Assembly (NCBI GenBank): GCA_021845725.1
Contig: JAJZVL010000018.1
Coordinates: forward strand, 1-48,457
Length of the DNA: 48,457 nt
Source of the DNA: Actinomycetes bacterium
GTDB lineage: Bacteria; Actinomycetota; Acidimicrobiia; Acidimicrobiales; RAAP-2
Direction of reading: 5' to 3'
Position 1 is the stretch's first letter; the number at the start of each line of letters is the position of its first letter. Both the position numbers and the translations under genes were made by a program. Under the pieces are notes generated by a model. That model ran no database searches and had not been told where the DNA came from. It was given only the letters and a program-made list of their open reading frames with translations. This document shows positions 6,525 through 19,478 of this stretch, one piece after another.

Positions 6525-7283
6525 ATGCTCGACGCATTCGGTCAGCCCCAGTCGGTCGTCGTCCTCGGCGGCACCTCCGACCTCGCAGGTGCCATCGTCG
6601 AGGCGCTCGTACGCCGACGATGCCGGACCGTCGTCCTCGCCGGAAGGGACGACCAGCGGCTGGGTGCCGCCGCCACCGCCGCCACCGCCACGGGGGCGCA
6701 GCACGTGTCCACCGTGCGCTTCGACGCGCTCGACATCGCCGGCGCCGTGGCGACCGTCGACGACGCCTTCGATGCCGCCGGGGCCGCCGACCTCGTCCTG
6801 CTCGCGGTCGGCGTGCTGTCGCACGAGCGCGACGAGCTCGACCCCGAGCGAACTGCCGAGGTCGTCACTGCGACGTACTCCTGGCCGGCCACGGCACTCA
6901 CCCGTGCGGCCGCACGGCTCCGAGAGCAGGGCTACGGCCGGATCGTCGTCCTGTCCTCGGTCGCCGCCATGCGAGTGCGCCGCCAGAATTTCGTCTATGC
7001 GTCGGCCAAGGCAGGCCTCGACGCCTTCTCGATCGGGCTCTCCGAGGCATTGCGCGGCACCGGCGTCGCCGTCCAGATCGTCCGCCCCGGCCGGGTCCCG
7101 ACCAAGATGACCGAGGGCTTGCCGAGCGCTCCGATGTCCTCCACGCCCGGCGCGGTCGCCGACGCGGTGATGGCCGGGCTCGAGTCGGGAGCACCGGTCA
7201 TCTGGGTCCCTCCCGCGGCAAGGTGGGCAATGGGTCTGGCTCGCCTGGTTCCCCAGGCGTTGTGGCGGAGGATCCCCGGCTGA
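6525..7283 (+). CDS. dprE2: Decaprenylphosphoryl-2-keto-beta-D-erythro-pentose reductase
   Basis: Short-chain dehydrogenase of 252 aa that reduces the DprE1 product with NADH to decaprenylphosphoryl-arabinose. The Rossmann glycine motif is VVLGGTSDLAGAIVEAL near residues 8-24. Catalytic Ser is in VVLSSVAAMR, and the YxxxK pair is in YASAKAG. Length is typical for DprE2. The ATG at 6525 is chosen because the Rossmann strand starts right after it; upstream in-frame sequence lies within dprE1. A hairpin overlapping the stop codon may end the operon. Confidence 0.93.
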   Translation: MLDAFGQPQSVVVLGGTSDLAGAIVEALVRRRCRTVVLAGRDDQRLGAAATAATATGAQHVSTVRFDALDIAGAVATVDDAFDAAGAADLVLLAVGVLSHERDELDPERTAEVVTATYSWPATALTRAAARLREQGYGRIVVLSSVAAMRVRRQNFVYASAKAGLDAFSIGLSEALRGTGVAVQIVRPGRVPTKMTEGLPSAPMSSTPGAVADAVMAGLESGAPVIWVPPAARWAMGLARLVPQALWRRIPG

Positions 7284-7297
7284 TCCGCCGCGCCACA
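7261..7297 (+). terminator. Candidate hairpin terminator at the end of dprE2
   Basis: TGTGGCG (7261-7267) pairs with CGCCACA (7291-7297), and inside it GGATC pairs with GATCC. The hairpin spans the dprE2 stop codon. There is no U-tract, so it is weak as an intrinsic terminator. Confidence 0.4.
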
Positions 7298-7325
7298 GGA
7301 CCACCCTTCAGCCGTGGGTGCCAGC

Positions 7326-7331
7326 TACGGT
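7326..7331 (+). promoter_or_regulatory. -10 hexamer TACGGT for the CsrA-like gene
   Basis: TACGGT lies 33 nt before ATG 7365. The leader would be about 26 nt and contains a strong Shine-Dalgarno sequence, GGGAGGGG, about 8 nt before the start. This leadered architecture contrasts with the many leaderless genes nearby. Confidence 0.4.
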
Positions 7332-7364
7332 TGGAGCTCGAACATCAGGCGGGAGGGGCCGCGC

Positions 7365-8009
7365 ATGCTCGTGCTCAATCGCCGACCAGGCGAGTCGATC
7401 ATCATCGAACCGCACCTTCGGCTGACCGTCCTTTCGTTGACGGACCGCCGGGTCTGGATCGGGCTCAGCACACCGGGTGCCTTCCCCGAGCTGCGCGTGT
7501 CGGCGACCGTCGTGTCACCGGAGCAGGCGCGCCTCGAGATCGTCCCGACCTCGAGCATCGTGTTCGACGGCGACCGCGTCCGGATCACGACCGCGCCCCA
7601 AGGCGCGACCGCCACCACCGTACGAGCCGGGCTCGCCGTGGACCGCAGGCCAGGCGAGTCGGTCGAGGTTGGTGACGACATGTGGGTGGCGGTCGGTGCG
7701 ATCTCGAGGGGGAACCCGTCCCTCGAGTTCGGCGGCGATGCGATCGGCAGCACGTTCAGCGTCACGCTCATCCGGCCTGCCGGAAGCTACGTGCGCCTCG
7801 GGGTCGACGCCCCCGACCGCCGCGTCTATCGCGAGGAGCTCTGGAACGTCGTCCAGGCTCCTGGTGCGTCGGGCCTCGTGGAGGCTCGTCACGATCTCGA
7901 GCACCCCGAGGGCGGCACCGCGGTATCGGCCTCGGACGGGACCTCCCCGACCGCGACGGCGGTCGTGACGCTCGCGGCCAGGCTTCAGCCTGGCTCCCGG
8001 ACGAAGTAG
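7365..8009 (+). CDS. Tandem CsrA-like RNA-binding protein
   Basis: 214-aa protein made of repeated CsrA units. Residues 1-36 (MLVLNRRPGESIII, then LTVLSL, then RRVWIGLSTP) align with CsrA beta1-beta3, keeping Leu4 and Arg6 of the RNA-contact strand. A second beta1-like segment, LAVDRRPGESVEVGDD, begins at residue 90. Residues 131-164 align without gaps to CsrA beta2-alpha1: SVTLIRPAGSYVRLGVDAP then RRVYREELWNVVQ, which keeps the Arg-Glu-Glu of the HREEI motif. CsrA is normally a 60-75 aa homodimer whose GGA-binding site combines beta1 of one chain with beta5 of the other; here one chain seems to supply both. Residues 180-214 are a loosely structured tail. An SD sequence, GGGAGGGG, supports the start. 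The 3' end overlaps convergent glgB by 25 nt. The role is inferred to be post-transcriptional control; no flagellar gene is nearby. Confidence 0.82.
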   Translation: MLVLNRRPGESIIIEPHLRLTVLSLTDRRVWIGLSTPGAFPELRVSATVVSPEQARLEIVPTSSIVFDGDRVRITTAPQGATATTVRAGLAVDRRPGESVEVGDDMWVAVGAISRGNPSLEFGGDAIGSTFSVTLIRPAGSYVRLGVDAPDRRVYREELWNVVQAPGASGLVEARHDLEHPEGGTAVSASDGTSPTATAVVTLAARLQPGSRTK

Positions 8010-9901
8010 ACGCAGCTCAGCGGCGGAGCGACCATCGTGAGGGTGCACGGCCAGCCATGGGCCCGCGCCACTTGGGCGTTCGACGGTACCGGTTCGGCGT
8101 GTGACGGTACCCGTTGGGCGTGCAGACCGCCGAGGTTGCCGAGGCCGCTCCCCCCGTACTCGACCGCGTCGGAGTTCAGGCGCTCGCGCCAGAAGCCCGG
8201 AGCGGGCACGCCCACGAGCAGGTTGTCGCGGGGCACCGGCGTGAAATTGCAGACAACGAGCGCAACACGACCACGCGACGACCTGCGCAGGAAGCTCAGC
8301 ACGCTGATCTCGGCGTCTTCGTACTGCACCCACTCGAACCCCGCCGGGTCCGCATCGAGCTCGTGCAGCGCGGGCTCGCTGCGGTACAGCTCGTTCAGGT
8401 CGCGGATCCACCGGCGTACCCCGGCATGCCGGTCGTCATCGAGCAGCTCCCAGCGCAACCCCTCGTCGTGGTCCCACTCGCTCCAGTCCGCGAGCTCGGA
8501 CCCCATGAAGAGGAGCTTCTTCCCCGGCAGCCCGTACTGGTAGCCGTAGAGCAGCCGGAGGTTCGCGCGCTTCTGCCAGTCGTCACCCGGCATCTTCGCG
8601 AGCAGTGAACCCTTGCCGTGCACGACCTCGTCGTGGGAAAGCGGAAGGACGAAATTCTCGGTGAAGGCGTAGACCGCGCGGAAGGTCAGCTCGCCGTGGT
8701 GCCAACGGCGGTGGACCGGATCGCGTGCCATGTACCCGAGCGTGTCGTGCATCCAGCCCATGTCCCACTTGAACCCGAACCCGAGCCCCCCCCACTCGAC
8801 CGGCCGGGAGACCCCGCCCCAGGCGGTGGACTCCTCTGCGATGGTCTGAACGCCGGGGTGATCTGCGTAGACGCCGGCGTTGAGCTCACGCAGGAAGGCG
8901 ATCGCGTCGAGATCCTCGCGCCCGCCATAGGGGTTCGGATCCCACTCGCCCGCCTTACGCGAGTAGTCGAGGTACAGCATGGAGGCCACCGCGTCGACCC
9001 TCAGGCCGTCGGCGTGGTACGTGCGGATCCAGTGGTCTGCCGACGAGGAGAGGAAGCTCCGCACCTCGTGACGCCCATAGTTGAAGACGAGGCTGTTCCA
9101 GTCCGGATGGACGCCGCGGCGCGGGTCGGCGTGCTCGTAGAGGTGGGTACCGTCGAACGACGCGAGCGCGAACTCGTCGGAAGGGAAGTGGGACGGCACC
9201 CAGTCGAGGATGACGCCGATCCCCGCCTGGTGCAGCGCGTCGACCAGCGCCATGAAGTCCTGGGGTGCGCCGTACCGTGCGCTTGGCGCGAAGTAGCCCG
9301 TCGTCTGGTAGCCCCAGCTCCCGTAGAAGGGATGCTCCATCACAGGAAGGAGCTCGACGTGGGTGAACCCGCTGCTCCGCACGTGATCGACGAGCTGAGC
9401 TGCGAGCTCTCGGTACGTCAGCAGCTCGTGTGGCCTGCGAGGTGTCCGGCGCCAGCTGCCGAGGTGGACCTCGTACATCGAGATCGGCGAACGCAGCGTC
9501 TGGCGCTCTGCACGGGCCGCCATCCACTCCTGGTCGCCCCAGTCGTAGGCGAGGTCCCAGATCACCGACCCGGTCCGCGGAGGCACCTCGCAGAAGAACG
9601 CGAACGGGTCAGCCTTCTCGAGGACCGTGCCCTCGGCGGTCGTGATCGCGAACTTGTAGACCTGGCCCTTCCTGGCATGGCGGGCGACGCCCTCCCAGAT
9701 CCCCGAGCTCCCGCGCACCGAGAGCGGATCGGCGTCGCTGCGCCACCAGTTCCAGTCCCCGATGACCGACACGCCTCGGGCGCTTGGCGCCCACACGGCG
9801 AAGTGGACCCCTCCTGCGTCCAGAAGATGCGCTCCGAGCTTCTCCGCGAGGCGCCGGTGCGACCCCTCGTTGAACAAGAAGAGGTCGTCGTCGGTGATCA
9901 C
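7985..9901 (-). CDS. glgB: 1,4-alpha-glucan branching enzyme
   Basis: GH13 enzyme of 638 aa that introduces alpha-1,6 branches into linear alpha-1,4-glucan. Domain order is an N-terminal CBM48-like module (about 25-120), the catalytic barrel (about 140-500), and a C-terminal all-beta domain. Nucleophile Asp is in GLRVDAVASMLY, acid/base Glu in IAEESTAW, and stabilising Asp in LSHDEVVHGK. It starts with GTG overlapping the malQ stop (GTGA) and is the last gene of the GlgE cluster, branching the linear glucan made by GlgE. The C-terminal tail of about 30 residues after SGLGNLGGLHAQ is longer than usual and overlaps the convergent CsrA-like gene. Confidence 0.97.
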   Translation of the reverse strand: MITDDDLFLFNEGSHRRLAEKLGAHLLDAGGVHFAVWAPSARGVSVIGDWNWWRSDADPLSVRGSSGIWEGVARHARKGQVYKFAITTAEGTVLEKADPFAFFCEVPPRTGSVIWDLAYDWGDQEWMAARAERQTLRSPISMYEVHLGSWRRTPRRPHELLTYRELAAQLVDHVRSSGFTHVELLPVMEHPFYGSWGYQTTGYFAPSARYGAPQDFMALVDALHQAGIGVILDWVPSHFPSDEFALASFDGTHLYEHADPRRGVHPDWNSLVFNYGRHEVRSFLSSSADHWIRTYHADGLRVDAVASMLYLDYSRKAGEWDPNPYGGREDLDAIAFLRELNAGVYADHPGVQTIAEESTAWGGVSRPVEWGGLGFGFKWDMGWMHDTLGYMARDPVHRRWHHGELTFRAVYAFTENFVLPLSHDEVVHGKGSLLAKMPGDDWQKRANLRLLYGYQYGLPGKKLLFMGSELADWSEWDHDEGLRWELLDDDRHAGVRRWIRDLNELYRSEPALHELDADPAGFEWVQYEDAEISVLSFLRRSSRGRVALVVCNFTPVPRDNLLVGVPAPGFWRERLNSDAVEYGGSGLGNLGGLHAQRVPSHAEPVPSNAQVARAHGWPCTLTMVAPPLSCVYFVREPG

Positions 9902-11831
9902 CCGTCCTCCTCCTGCCTCAGCGCGTCGATCCTCTGCAGCGCCGTGGCAACCTCTTCGTCTTCGAAGATCTCTTCGAGCGTCCTGGCCGCCCGGTGCCGC
10001 CAGTTGCCGGTCTCTGGACCGGTCCCGGGGCGGTTGTGCGGCACGCGCTCGAGCCAGAGGTCCTCGACGTCGACGAGGAGGAGGCGCGCGGGACCGGCGG
10101 CGAGGTGGTCGAGGCTCGCGCGCAGGCCTCGGCGTGCGTCCCCGCCCAGTGCCTGGCGCCAGCTGGCGTGCATGGGTGCCTCCCAGTAGGTCACGAAGCG
10201 TGGCAGGTCATGGGTGCCGATGCTCGCCAGCGAGAGCTCGGGGGGATCGGGGGGCGGCGCGCCGGCAGAAGCCTCGAACTGCAGCACCCACGTTCGCAGC
10301 ATCCGGTCGTCGTGCATGCCGAGGCGGACCTCGTCGGGAACGGTGCCGAGGTCCTCCCCCACGATGGCCGTGCCCGAACGCTGTGCCTCGAGCGCGACGA
10401 TCGCCCGCAGCTCGTCGTCGCGGTAGCGGACGTACGCACCCTCGGTGGCGTCCGCGCCGGCCGGCACCCAGTACAGGCGGTACAGCCCCATCACATGGTC
10501 GAGGCGCAGGACCGATGCGTGTCGCATCGCATGGCGGAGCACCGCCACCACGTGGCGGTACCGCTGCTCCCGCAGGCCGCGGGGGTGCAGAGGGCGAAAC
10601 GACCATCGCTGGCCCCTGGCGAAGAAGGCGTCGGGGGGCGCCCCGCCTTCGACACCCAGGGCGAAGACTGTCGGCTCGAAGCTCGGGTCGAACCCCGACG
10701 GGTGCACCCCAATGGGGAGGTCGAGAAGCAGGTTGCCTCCAGCCGCAGCCAGCTGCCGCTCCGCGACCCACTGGGCGTAGAGGTGCGAGCGCGCGCGGTC
10801 ACCGTCGGGCACGGCCGCTCCACCGCTCGACGGGGTGCTCGTCTCCACGCGCTCGCCAGCCCGAAAGCGCGCGTAGGCAACCATCTCCGGCCGCGCACGG
10901 GCAAAGTCCTCGAGCTCCCTTCGACGCGGCGAAGGAGTGGCGAAGAGCGCCCGCGCCAGCGCGTCGAGCACCTGCCTGACGAGCGCCATCGAGGCGGAGT
11001 AGTCCACGAGCGCGTTGCGGCGGACCGCCGCCAGCGCGTCGGTGAAGGCATCCGACGCGAGCAGGTCGCGAGCCTCCGACGACGCCTCGAGCTCGGGGAG
11101 CTCGGTCGGATCGACGTAGAGCTCGTTCCACCCGAGCCTCGTCACCGGGAGGTAGGGGCTGATCTCGACCGGCTCCTCGTAGTAGGCGGGGTAAAGCGGC
11201 AGCGTGCCCAAGAGGTCCCCACCGAGGCGGCTCACCCAACGCGAGGTCTCGCGCAACGCGGGGTAGCTGCCCACCCCCCAGTCCGTTCTCGTCCGCATCG
11301 CCTGCACCGGGAGGAACGCGCCCCAGCCCCGCGCGGGAAGCGGACAGCGCGGGGCGACGACGACCATCGCCGACGCCTCGATCCCAGGACCCTCCACGCG
11401 CAGCTCGTGGTACCCGGCGGGCAGCAGGTCGACAGGCGAGCTGAGGTGCACCTCATAACGGTCCATCGACCTCCCCTCGACGCGTGCCGAGCCGAGCGGT
11501 CGCTGGATGGCCGCCATGAGCCGGGTCCGACGGGTCTCAGCGTCCTCTGCCTCGAGCACGAGCCAACAGTCCCGCGGGTGCACCGACCGCGGGAGGCCGA
11601 CCTCGATGGCCTGCGTGCCCGCCGCGGGCAGCGCGCACACGGGCTCGATCACCTGGGTGTGCTGGCGGAGGCGCTCCTCGCGTGCCGCCGAGGCGGGATC
11701 TGTCACCGGCGCACCGAGTGCGCTGAGCACCGCCGCCAGCACGTCCGCCGTCGCCTCGCGCACCTCGCCGGAGGCGTTGACGTAGGCAGTCTCGACCTCG
11801 TAGAGCTGTGCGAGGGTCTCGAGCTCTCCGC

Positions 11832-11835
<4 letters not shown>
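9898..11835 (-). CDS. malQ: 4-alpha-glucanotransferase (amylomaltase)
   Basis: GH77 enzyme of 645 aa that disproportionates maltodextrins by transferring glucan segments. The N-terminal region of about 150 residues before the barrel (LAQLYEVETAYVNASGEVRE onward) is typical of the long actinobacterial and enterobacterial MalQ form. Catalytic Asp is in LRLDHVMGLYRLYW, Glu in IVGEDLGTVP, and the transition-state Asp in GTHDLPRF. ATG at 11835 overlaps the treS-mak stop as ATGA; upstream in-frame codons belong to that gene. Within this cluster it would adjust chain length of glucans made by GlgE before branching by GlgB. Confidence 0.95.
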
Positions 11836-15154
<3,319 letters not shown>

Positions 15155-15158
<4 letters not shown>

Positions 15159-17239
15159 GCGGCCTCCCGCGCCAGCTGCCTCGAGCTTCCGTCGATCGCC
15201 AGGACGTGCGCAGGGACGGCCGCGGGGTCGAGGATCACGAAGCTCCGCGCTCCTTCCCAGCGATAGCGGGCGTCGGTGAGCAGGTCGTGCGCCTCGATCG
15301 GCTCTCCGGGATCGCGGCCGAGCTCTCCCAGCTCGACCCAGCCCGACTGCGAGTACCTCGGATCGAGGTTCACCACGACGAGCACGATGTCGTCGCCCCA
15401 GGTCTTCGAGTACGCGATCAGCTGGTCGTTGTCCGTCGGGTGGAACTGCAGGGTGTCGTTGCGCTGGAGCGCCGGATGAGCACGGCGCAGCGCGTTCAGG
15501 CGCGCCATCAGCGGCGCGAGGCTTCCAGCCGAGTCGAGGTCCCAATGACGTACGGCGTACTTCTCAGAACGGAGGTACTCCTCGGAGCCCGGTGCGCGCG
15601 CCTGGTGCTCTTGGAGCTCGAACGCAGGACCGTACACCCCATAGCTCGCCGCGAGGGTCGCTGCGAGGACGAGGCGGGAGACGAACGCAGCCCTCCCTCC
15701 CGTCTGCAGGGCCTCGGTGAGGATGTCGGGCGTGTTCGGCCAAAAGCTCGGTCGGAAGAAGTCCGCGACCTGGGCGAGCTCGCTCATGTACGACTCGATC
15801 TCCCACTTCGAGTTGCGCCATGCGAAATAGGTGTACGACTGGGTGAACCCGAGCTTCGCCAGCCGGTACATGACGGCGGGACGGGTGAACGCCTCGGCGA
15901 GGAAGATCGTCTCGGGATGCTCCTCCTTCACCGTGGCGAGCAGCCACTCCCAGAACGCGAAGGGCTTCGTGTGCGGGTTGTCGACGCGGAACACCCGCAC
16001 GCCGTGGCCGATCCAGAAGCGCACCACGTCGCCCAGCGCGAGCCACAGCCCCCACCAGTCCTCCGTCTCGAAGTCGAGAGGATAGATGTCCTCGTAGCGC
16101 TTTGGCGGGTTCTCCGCGTAGCGGATCGACCCGTCAGGGTGCTGGCGGAACCACTCAGGGTGCTCTCGCACCCATGGATGGTCCGGCGAGCACTGGAAGG
16201 CAAGGTCCATCGCGAGCGCGATCCCGCGATCCCTGGCCGCAGCGACCAGCGCGTCGAAGTCCGCGAGCGTGCCGAGCCCAGGATCGATCGCGCAGTGGCC
16301 GCCGTGCGACGACCCGATCGCCCACGGGCTCCCTGGGTCCTCGGGTCCGGGTTCGGTTGCTCCGTCCGCGCCCTTGCGCGCCGTCGTGCCGATGGGGTGG
16401 ACGGGTGGCAGGTACAGCACGTCTGCACCAAGCCATGCAACGTAGTCGAGGCGGGCCTGCACGTCGGCGAGCGTGCCCGGACGCCCTGGGTCCGCGGACG
16501 CGCCCCGCGGGAACATCTCGTACCAGGTGGAGAAGCGCGCGAGGGCGGGGTCCACGACCACCGTGCGCACCTCCGAGGTGGTCGCGTCCGACGTCACCCC
16601 GTATCGCCGGACGAGCTCGCTCAAGCGCGCATTGCCGAGCATGCCGCCGACGGTCCCGTCGGGCGCGAGCTCCCCGCCGTCGCCCACGGCCGGCGACGCC
16701 AGTCCCTCGGTGGCTCCCGCGAGACACTCTGCGGCGGCAGCGAGCAACCTCCTGTCGGTGCCGCTCGCTCGAGAAGCGGACCTCGCGAGCAGCCCGGCCC
16801 CGACTGCCAGCTCCCCACGGACGTCCTGGCCCGCGTCGGCACGTGCATGGAGGTCCCTCAGCCACGTCCCGTACCTGTCCACCGCCGCGCGCACGGCGAA
16901 GCGGTAGCGGCCCAGCTCCGTGGCACGAAACGTCCCCTTCCAACGGTCATTGCCGAGCGGCACCATCTCGATCGTGGACCACGACGCGTCACCGTCACGC
17001 TGGACGCGCACGTCGCACACGAGGAGGTCGTGGCCGTCTGCGAAGGCAGTGGCTTCCACGACCACGGCATCTCCCACCACGGCCTTCGCGGGGAACCGGC
17101 CGCAGTCGACCGTCGGGCGGACGTCCTCGACCGCTGCACGGCGGAGGACGCCAGCCGGCCTCACCACCGGCACGTGCGTGCCGTCGGAGACCGCTTCCTT
17201 GTCGGGACCGTAGAGCCTGCGGGCGCGCGTTGTCGCCAT
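15155..17239 (-). CDS. glgE: Maltose-1-phosphate maltosyltransferase
   Basis: GH13_3 enzyme of 694 aa that extends linear alpha-1,4-glucan with maltosyl units from maltose-1-phosphate and releases phosphate. The N-terminal beta-domain (about 35-120) and helical insert precede the barrel. Conserved GlgE segments include FSTWYEMFPRGAS, SPDHPWVREHPEWF and ENPPKRYEDIYPLDFE. The nucleophile Asp is in FRVDNPHTKPF and the acid/base Glu in FLAEAFTRPAVMY. The start is set by a strong SD (GGGGAGAG) ending about 10 nt before ATG 17239. It lies 28 nt after aidB and overlaps treS-mak by 4 nt, as the first enzyme gene of the glucan module. Confidence 0.97.
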
Positions 17240-17267
17240 TGCGCTGATCTCTCCCCTCGTGTGATCT

Positions 17268-18986
17268 TCAGCCGGACGCGTGCGCCCGGGCGACCCGGCT
17301 GAGCGCCGACTGCGGGCCCCCTTCGTCCTCCGAGGCCGCCATCCTGAGCTCGGTGGCACCCGCTTCCACCTGGGCCCGCTCCATGACGGCGTGCAGGTCC
17401 ACCCGCGAAGAGAGCTCGCCGAAGGTGCCACCATGGTCATCGTCCAGTCTCGACGACAAGAACGCATCCGCGACCGCGGGCGCCCCGTGCCGGAGGAGGA
17501 GCGACGCCTGGAGCGCGAGCACCAGGCGGCGGGCGAGGCGCCGGGCGCGCACCTCGAGATCGCCCGTGTCCGCGAGCTCTTCTCGGAGCGCCTCGAGCGC
17601 ACGACCGAGGCGAGCGTCTTCACCCGACGCGACCGCGACCTCGTCGACGAGGGCGTCCATGCTCTCGGGGCACGTCGCCACCGCTCGGAGCACGTCGAGC
17701 GCCGCGACGTTGCCCGAACCCTCCCAGATCGAGTTCACCGGCGCCTCACGGTAGAGACGGGGCATCTGCGACTCCTCTACGTACCCGTTGCCCCCGAGGC
17801 ATTCGAGCGCCTCGGCAGCGTGCACCGGGGCCCGCTTGCAGATCCAGTACTTTGCCGCAGGAAGCGCGATCCTGCGCAAGGCGGCCTCAGCTTCGTCACC
17901 TGCGGCCGCGCGGTCCGTCGCAGCCGCGACACGCAGGCTGAGCAGCGTTGCCGCTTCGGACTCGATCACCAGGTCCGCAAGGACGTTGGCCATGAGCGGC
18001 TGGTCGGCGAGGAGCGCTCCGAACGCCCGGCGGTGGCGGGCGTGATGGACGGCCTGGACAACGCCCCATCGCATCCCCGCAGCGCTTGCGGTCATCGCGT
18101 CGAGCCGCGTCGCCGAGACCATCTCCATGATCGTGCGAATTCCTCGGCCCTCTTCGCCCACGAGCCAGCCGAACGCGCCGTCGTACTCCACCTCCGCCGT
18201 CGCGTTGGAGCGGTTCCCGAGCTTGTCCTTCAGCCGCTCCAACCGGATGGCGTTTCGCTCGCCGCCCGGAAGCACGCGTGGCACGGCGTAGCACGACTGG
18301 CCACCGGGCGCTCGAGCCAGGACGAGGAAGACGTCGGACATCGGCGCCGACGTGAACCACTTGTGCCCGACGAGCCGGGAGCCGCCGTCGCCGGCCGGCG
18401 CAGCGATCGTTGCGTTGGCTCTGAGGTCGGAGCCGCCCTGCTTCTCGGTCAACGACATCCCTGCGACGAGGCCGCGCTTGGTCTGTGGGTCGCGCAACCC
18501 GAAGTCGTAGACGGCCGACTCGAGCAGCGGCTCGAAGCGCGCCGCGAGGTCGGGAGCGTGACGGAGCGCCGGGACCGCTGCGTAGGTCATCGAGATCGGG
18601 CACAGATGCCCGGCATCCGTCTGCCCCCACACGAGGAGCTTCGCCGTGCGCGCGGTGTGCGCCATACGCCTCGGTGTTCGCCACGCTGCGGCGTGCAGGC
18701 CCTGGGCAACGGCGAGCTGCATCAGCTCGTGCCAGTAGGGGTGGAACTCCACCTCGTCGACCCGGTTGCCGAAACGGTCGTGGGTGTGCAGCACCGGCGG
18801 GCGTTCGTTCACCACCCTGGCGAGCTCCGCGACATGCGCCGACCCTGCGAGCCTTCCCACCTCGTGGAGCTCGGGCTCCGCCCACCCGGCGCCGAAGGCG
18901 TGCAGCCCCGCGAGCAGCGCCGGGTCCGCTGCCACGTCGTAGTCGACGAGAACAGGTGGCTGGTTGGTCACTTCGTGCGTCTTCAC
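17268..18986 (-). CDS. aidB: AidB-type acyl-CoA dehydrogenase family protein
   Basis: Flavoprotein of the AidB branch of acyl-CoA dehydrogenases, 572 aa (E. coli AidB is about 541). Long stretches match E. coli AidB, including LCPISMTYAAVPAL, MSLTEKQGGSDLRAN, LVGHKWFTSAPMSD, NAIRLERLKDKLGNRSNA and YREAPVNSIWEGSGN. The N-terminal NQPPVL region is also characteristic. In E. coli it binds DNA and is part of the adaptive response to alkylation; enzymatic activity is weak and its natural substrate unsettled. The start is GTG with an SD AGGAGGTGA close upstream and a -10 TAGCCT at 19010-19015. It lies 28 nt before glgE and may share its transcript, though no functional link is known. Confidence 0.95.
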   Translation of the reverse strand: MKTHEVTNQPPVLVDYDVAADPALLAGLHAFGAGWAEPELHEVGRLAGSAHVAELARVVNERPPVLHTHDRFGNRVDEVEFHPYWHELMQLAVAQGLHAAAWRTPRRMAHTARTAKLLVWGQTDAGHLCPISMTYAAVPALRHAPDLAARFEPLLESAVYDFGLRDPQTKRGLVAGMSLTEKQGGSDLRANATIAAPAGDGGSRLVGHKWFTSAPMSDVFLVLARAPGGQSCYAVPRVLPGGERNAIRLERLKDKLGNRSNATAEVEYDGAFGWLVGEEGRGIRTIMEMVSATRLDAMTASAAGMRWGVVQAVHHARHRRAFGALLADQPLMANVLADLVIESEAATLLSLRVAAATDRAAAGDEAEAALRRIALPAAKYWICKRAPVHAAEALECLGGNGYVEESQMPRLYREAPVNSIWEGSGNVAALDVLRAVATCPESMDALVDEVAVASGEDARLGRALEALREELADTGDLEVRARRLARRLVLALQASLLLRHGAPAVADAFLSSRLDDDHGGTFGELSSRVDLHAVMERAQVEAGATELRMAASEDEGGPQSALSRVARAHASG

Positions 18987-19009
18987 GTCACCTCCTGCTC
19001 ACAAGATCC

Positions 19010-19015
19010 AGGCTA
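19010..19015 (-). promoter_or_regulatory. -10 hexamer TAGCCT before aidB
   Basis: TAGCCT lies 23 nt before GTG 18986 on the minus strand, leaving room for a short leader that contains the AGGAGGTGA Shine-Dalgarno sequence. It may drive aidB and the whole glgE-treS-malQ-glgB set, since no other clear promoter was found inside the cluster. Confidence 0.45.
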
Positions 19016-19086
19016 CGTCCCGAACAGCCCCCGTTCCCCCCCGGGCTCGAGGAGGCTCTTCGCACAACGGTGCCTCATGCCGTGGG

Positions 19087-19092
19087 TAGGCT
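19087..19092 (+). promoter_or_regulatory. -10 hexamer TAGGCT for the small acidic protein
   Basis: TAGGCT is followed by exactly 7 nt and GTG 19100, consistent with a leaderless mRNA. The same hexamer occurs before the acyl-CoA synthetase, E1alpha and PAP2 genes. Confidence 0.5.
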
Positions 19093-19099
19093 CGGCTGT

Positions 19100-19324
19100 G
19101 TGAGTCCCGGCGACGACGTCAACGAGGCAGACCGCCTCGAGCAGGGCATGCCTCCCGCTCGCGACGAACGCGAGGAGCGTCCCATTCCCCCTGACGCACC
19201 CGACGCGGACGTGCTCGAGCAGCAGCTCCCCGTGGTCGACGAGCACGAGACGACGGGCATCGATGCCGAGCGCACCGAGCCGGTCTCCGACGAGGATTGG
19301 GCGCCCACATCGTCTGGCGGCTGA
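19100..19324 (+). CDS. Small acidic protein with repeated (D/E)AD-x-LEQ motif
   Basis: 74-aa, strongly acidic protein with no membrane segment. Two short repeats are visible: NEADRLEQGMPP at residues 8-19 and DADVLEQQLPVV at about 36-47, each followed by D/E-rich sequence. Similar short acidic proteins of unknown function are widespread in actinobacteria. The protein is probably largely disordered. The start is chosen from the leaderless promoter spacing (TAGGCT, 7 nt, GTG). Confidence 0.6.
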   Translation: MSPGDDVNEADRLEQGMPPARDEREERPIPPDAPDADVLEQQLPVVDEHETTGIDAERTEPVSDEDWAPTSSGG

Positions 19325-19478
19325 CTCACCTGGCTCCGCCGGAGCTCGGGGGGGTGCAAGGGGCCGCGGGTGCGCCGGCGGGGTCGACGCTGTGACCATC
19401 CGTCCAAGACGTGCCGCCACGGGGCTCGTGAAGGCCCCGAGGTCGTGCCAACACGGGGCTCGGGCCGCGGTCAGTCGC

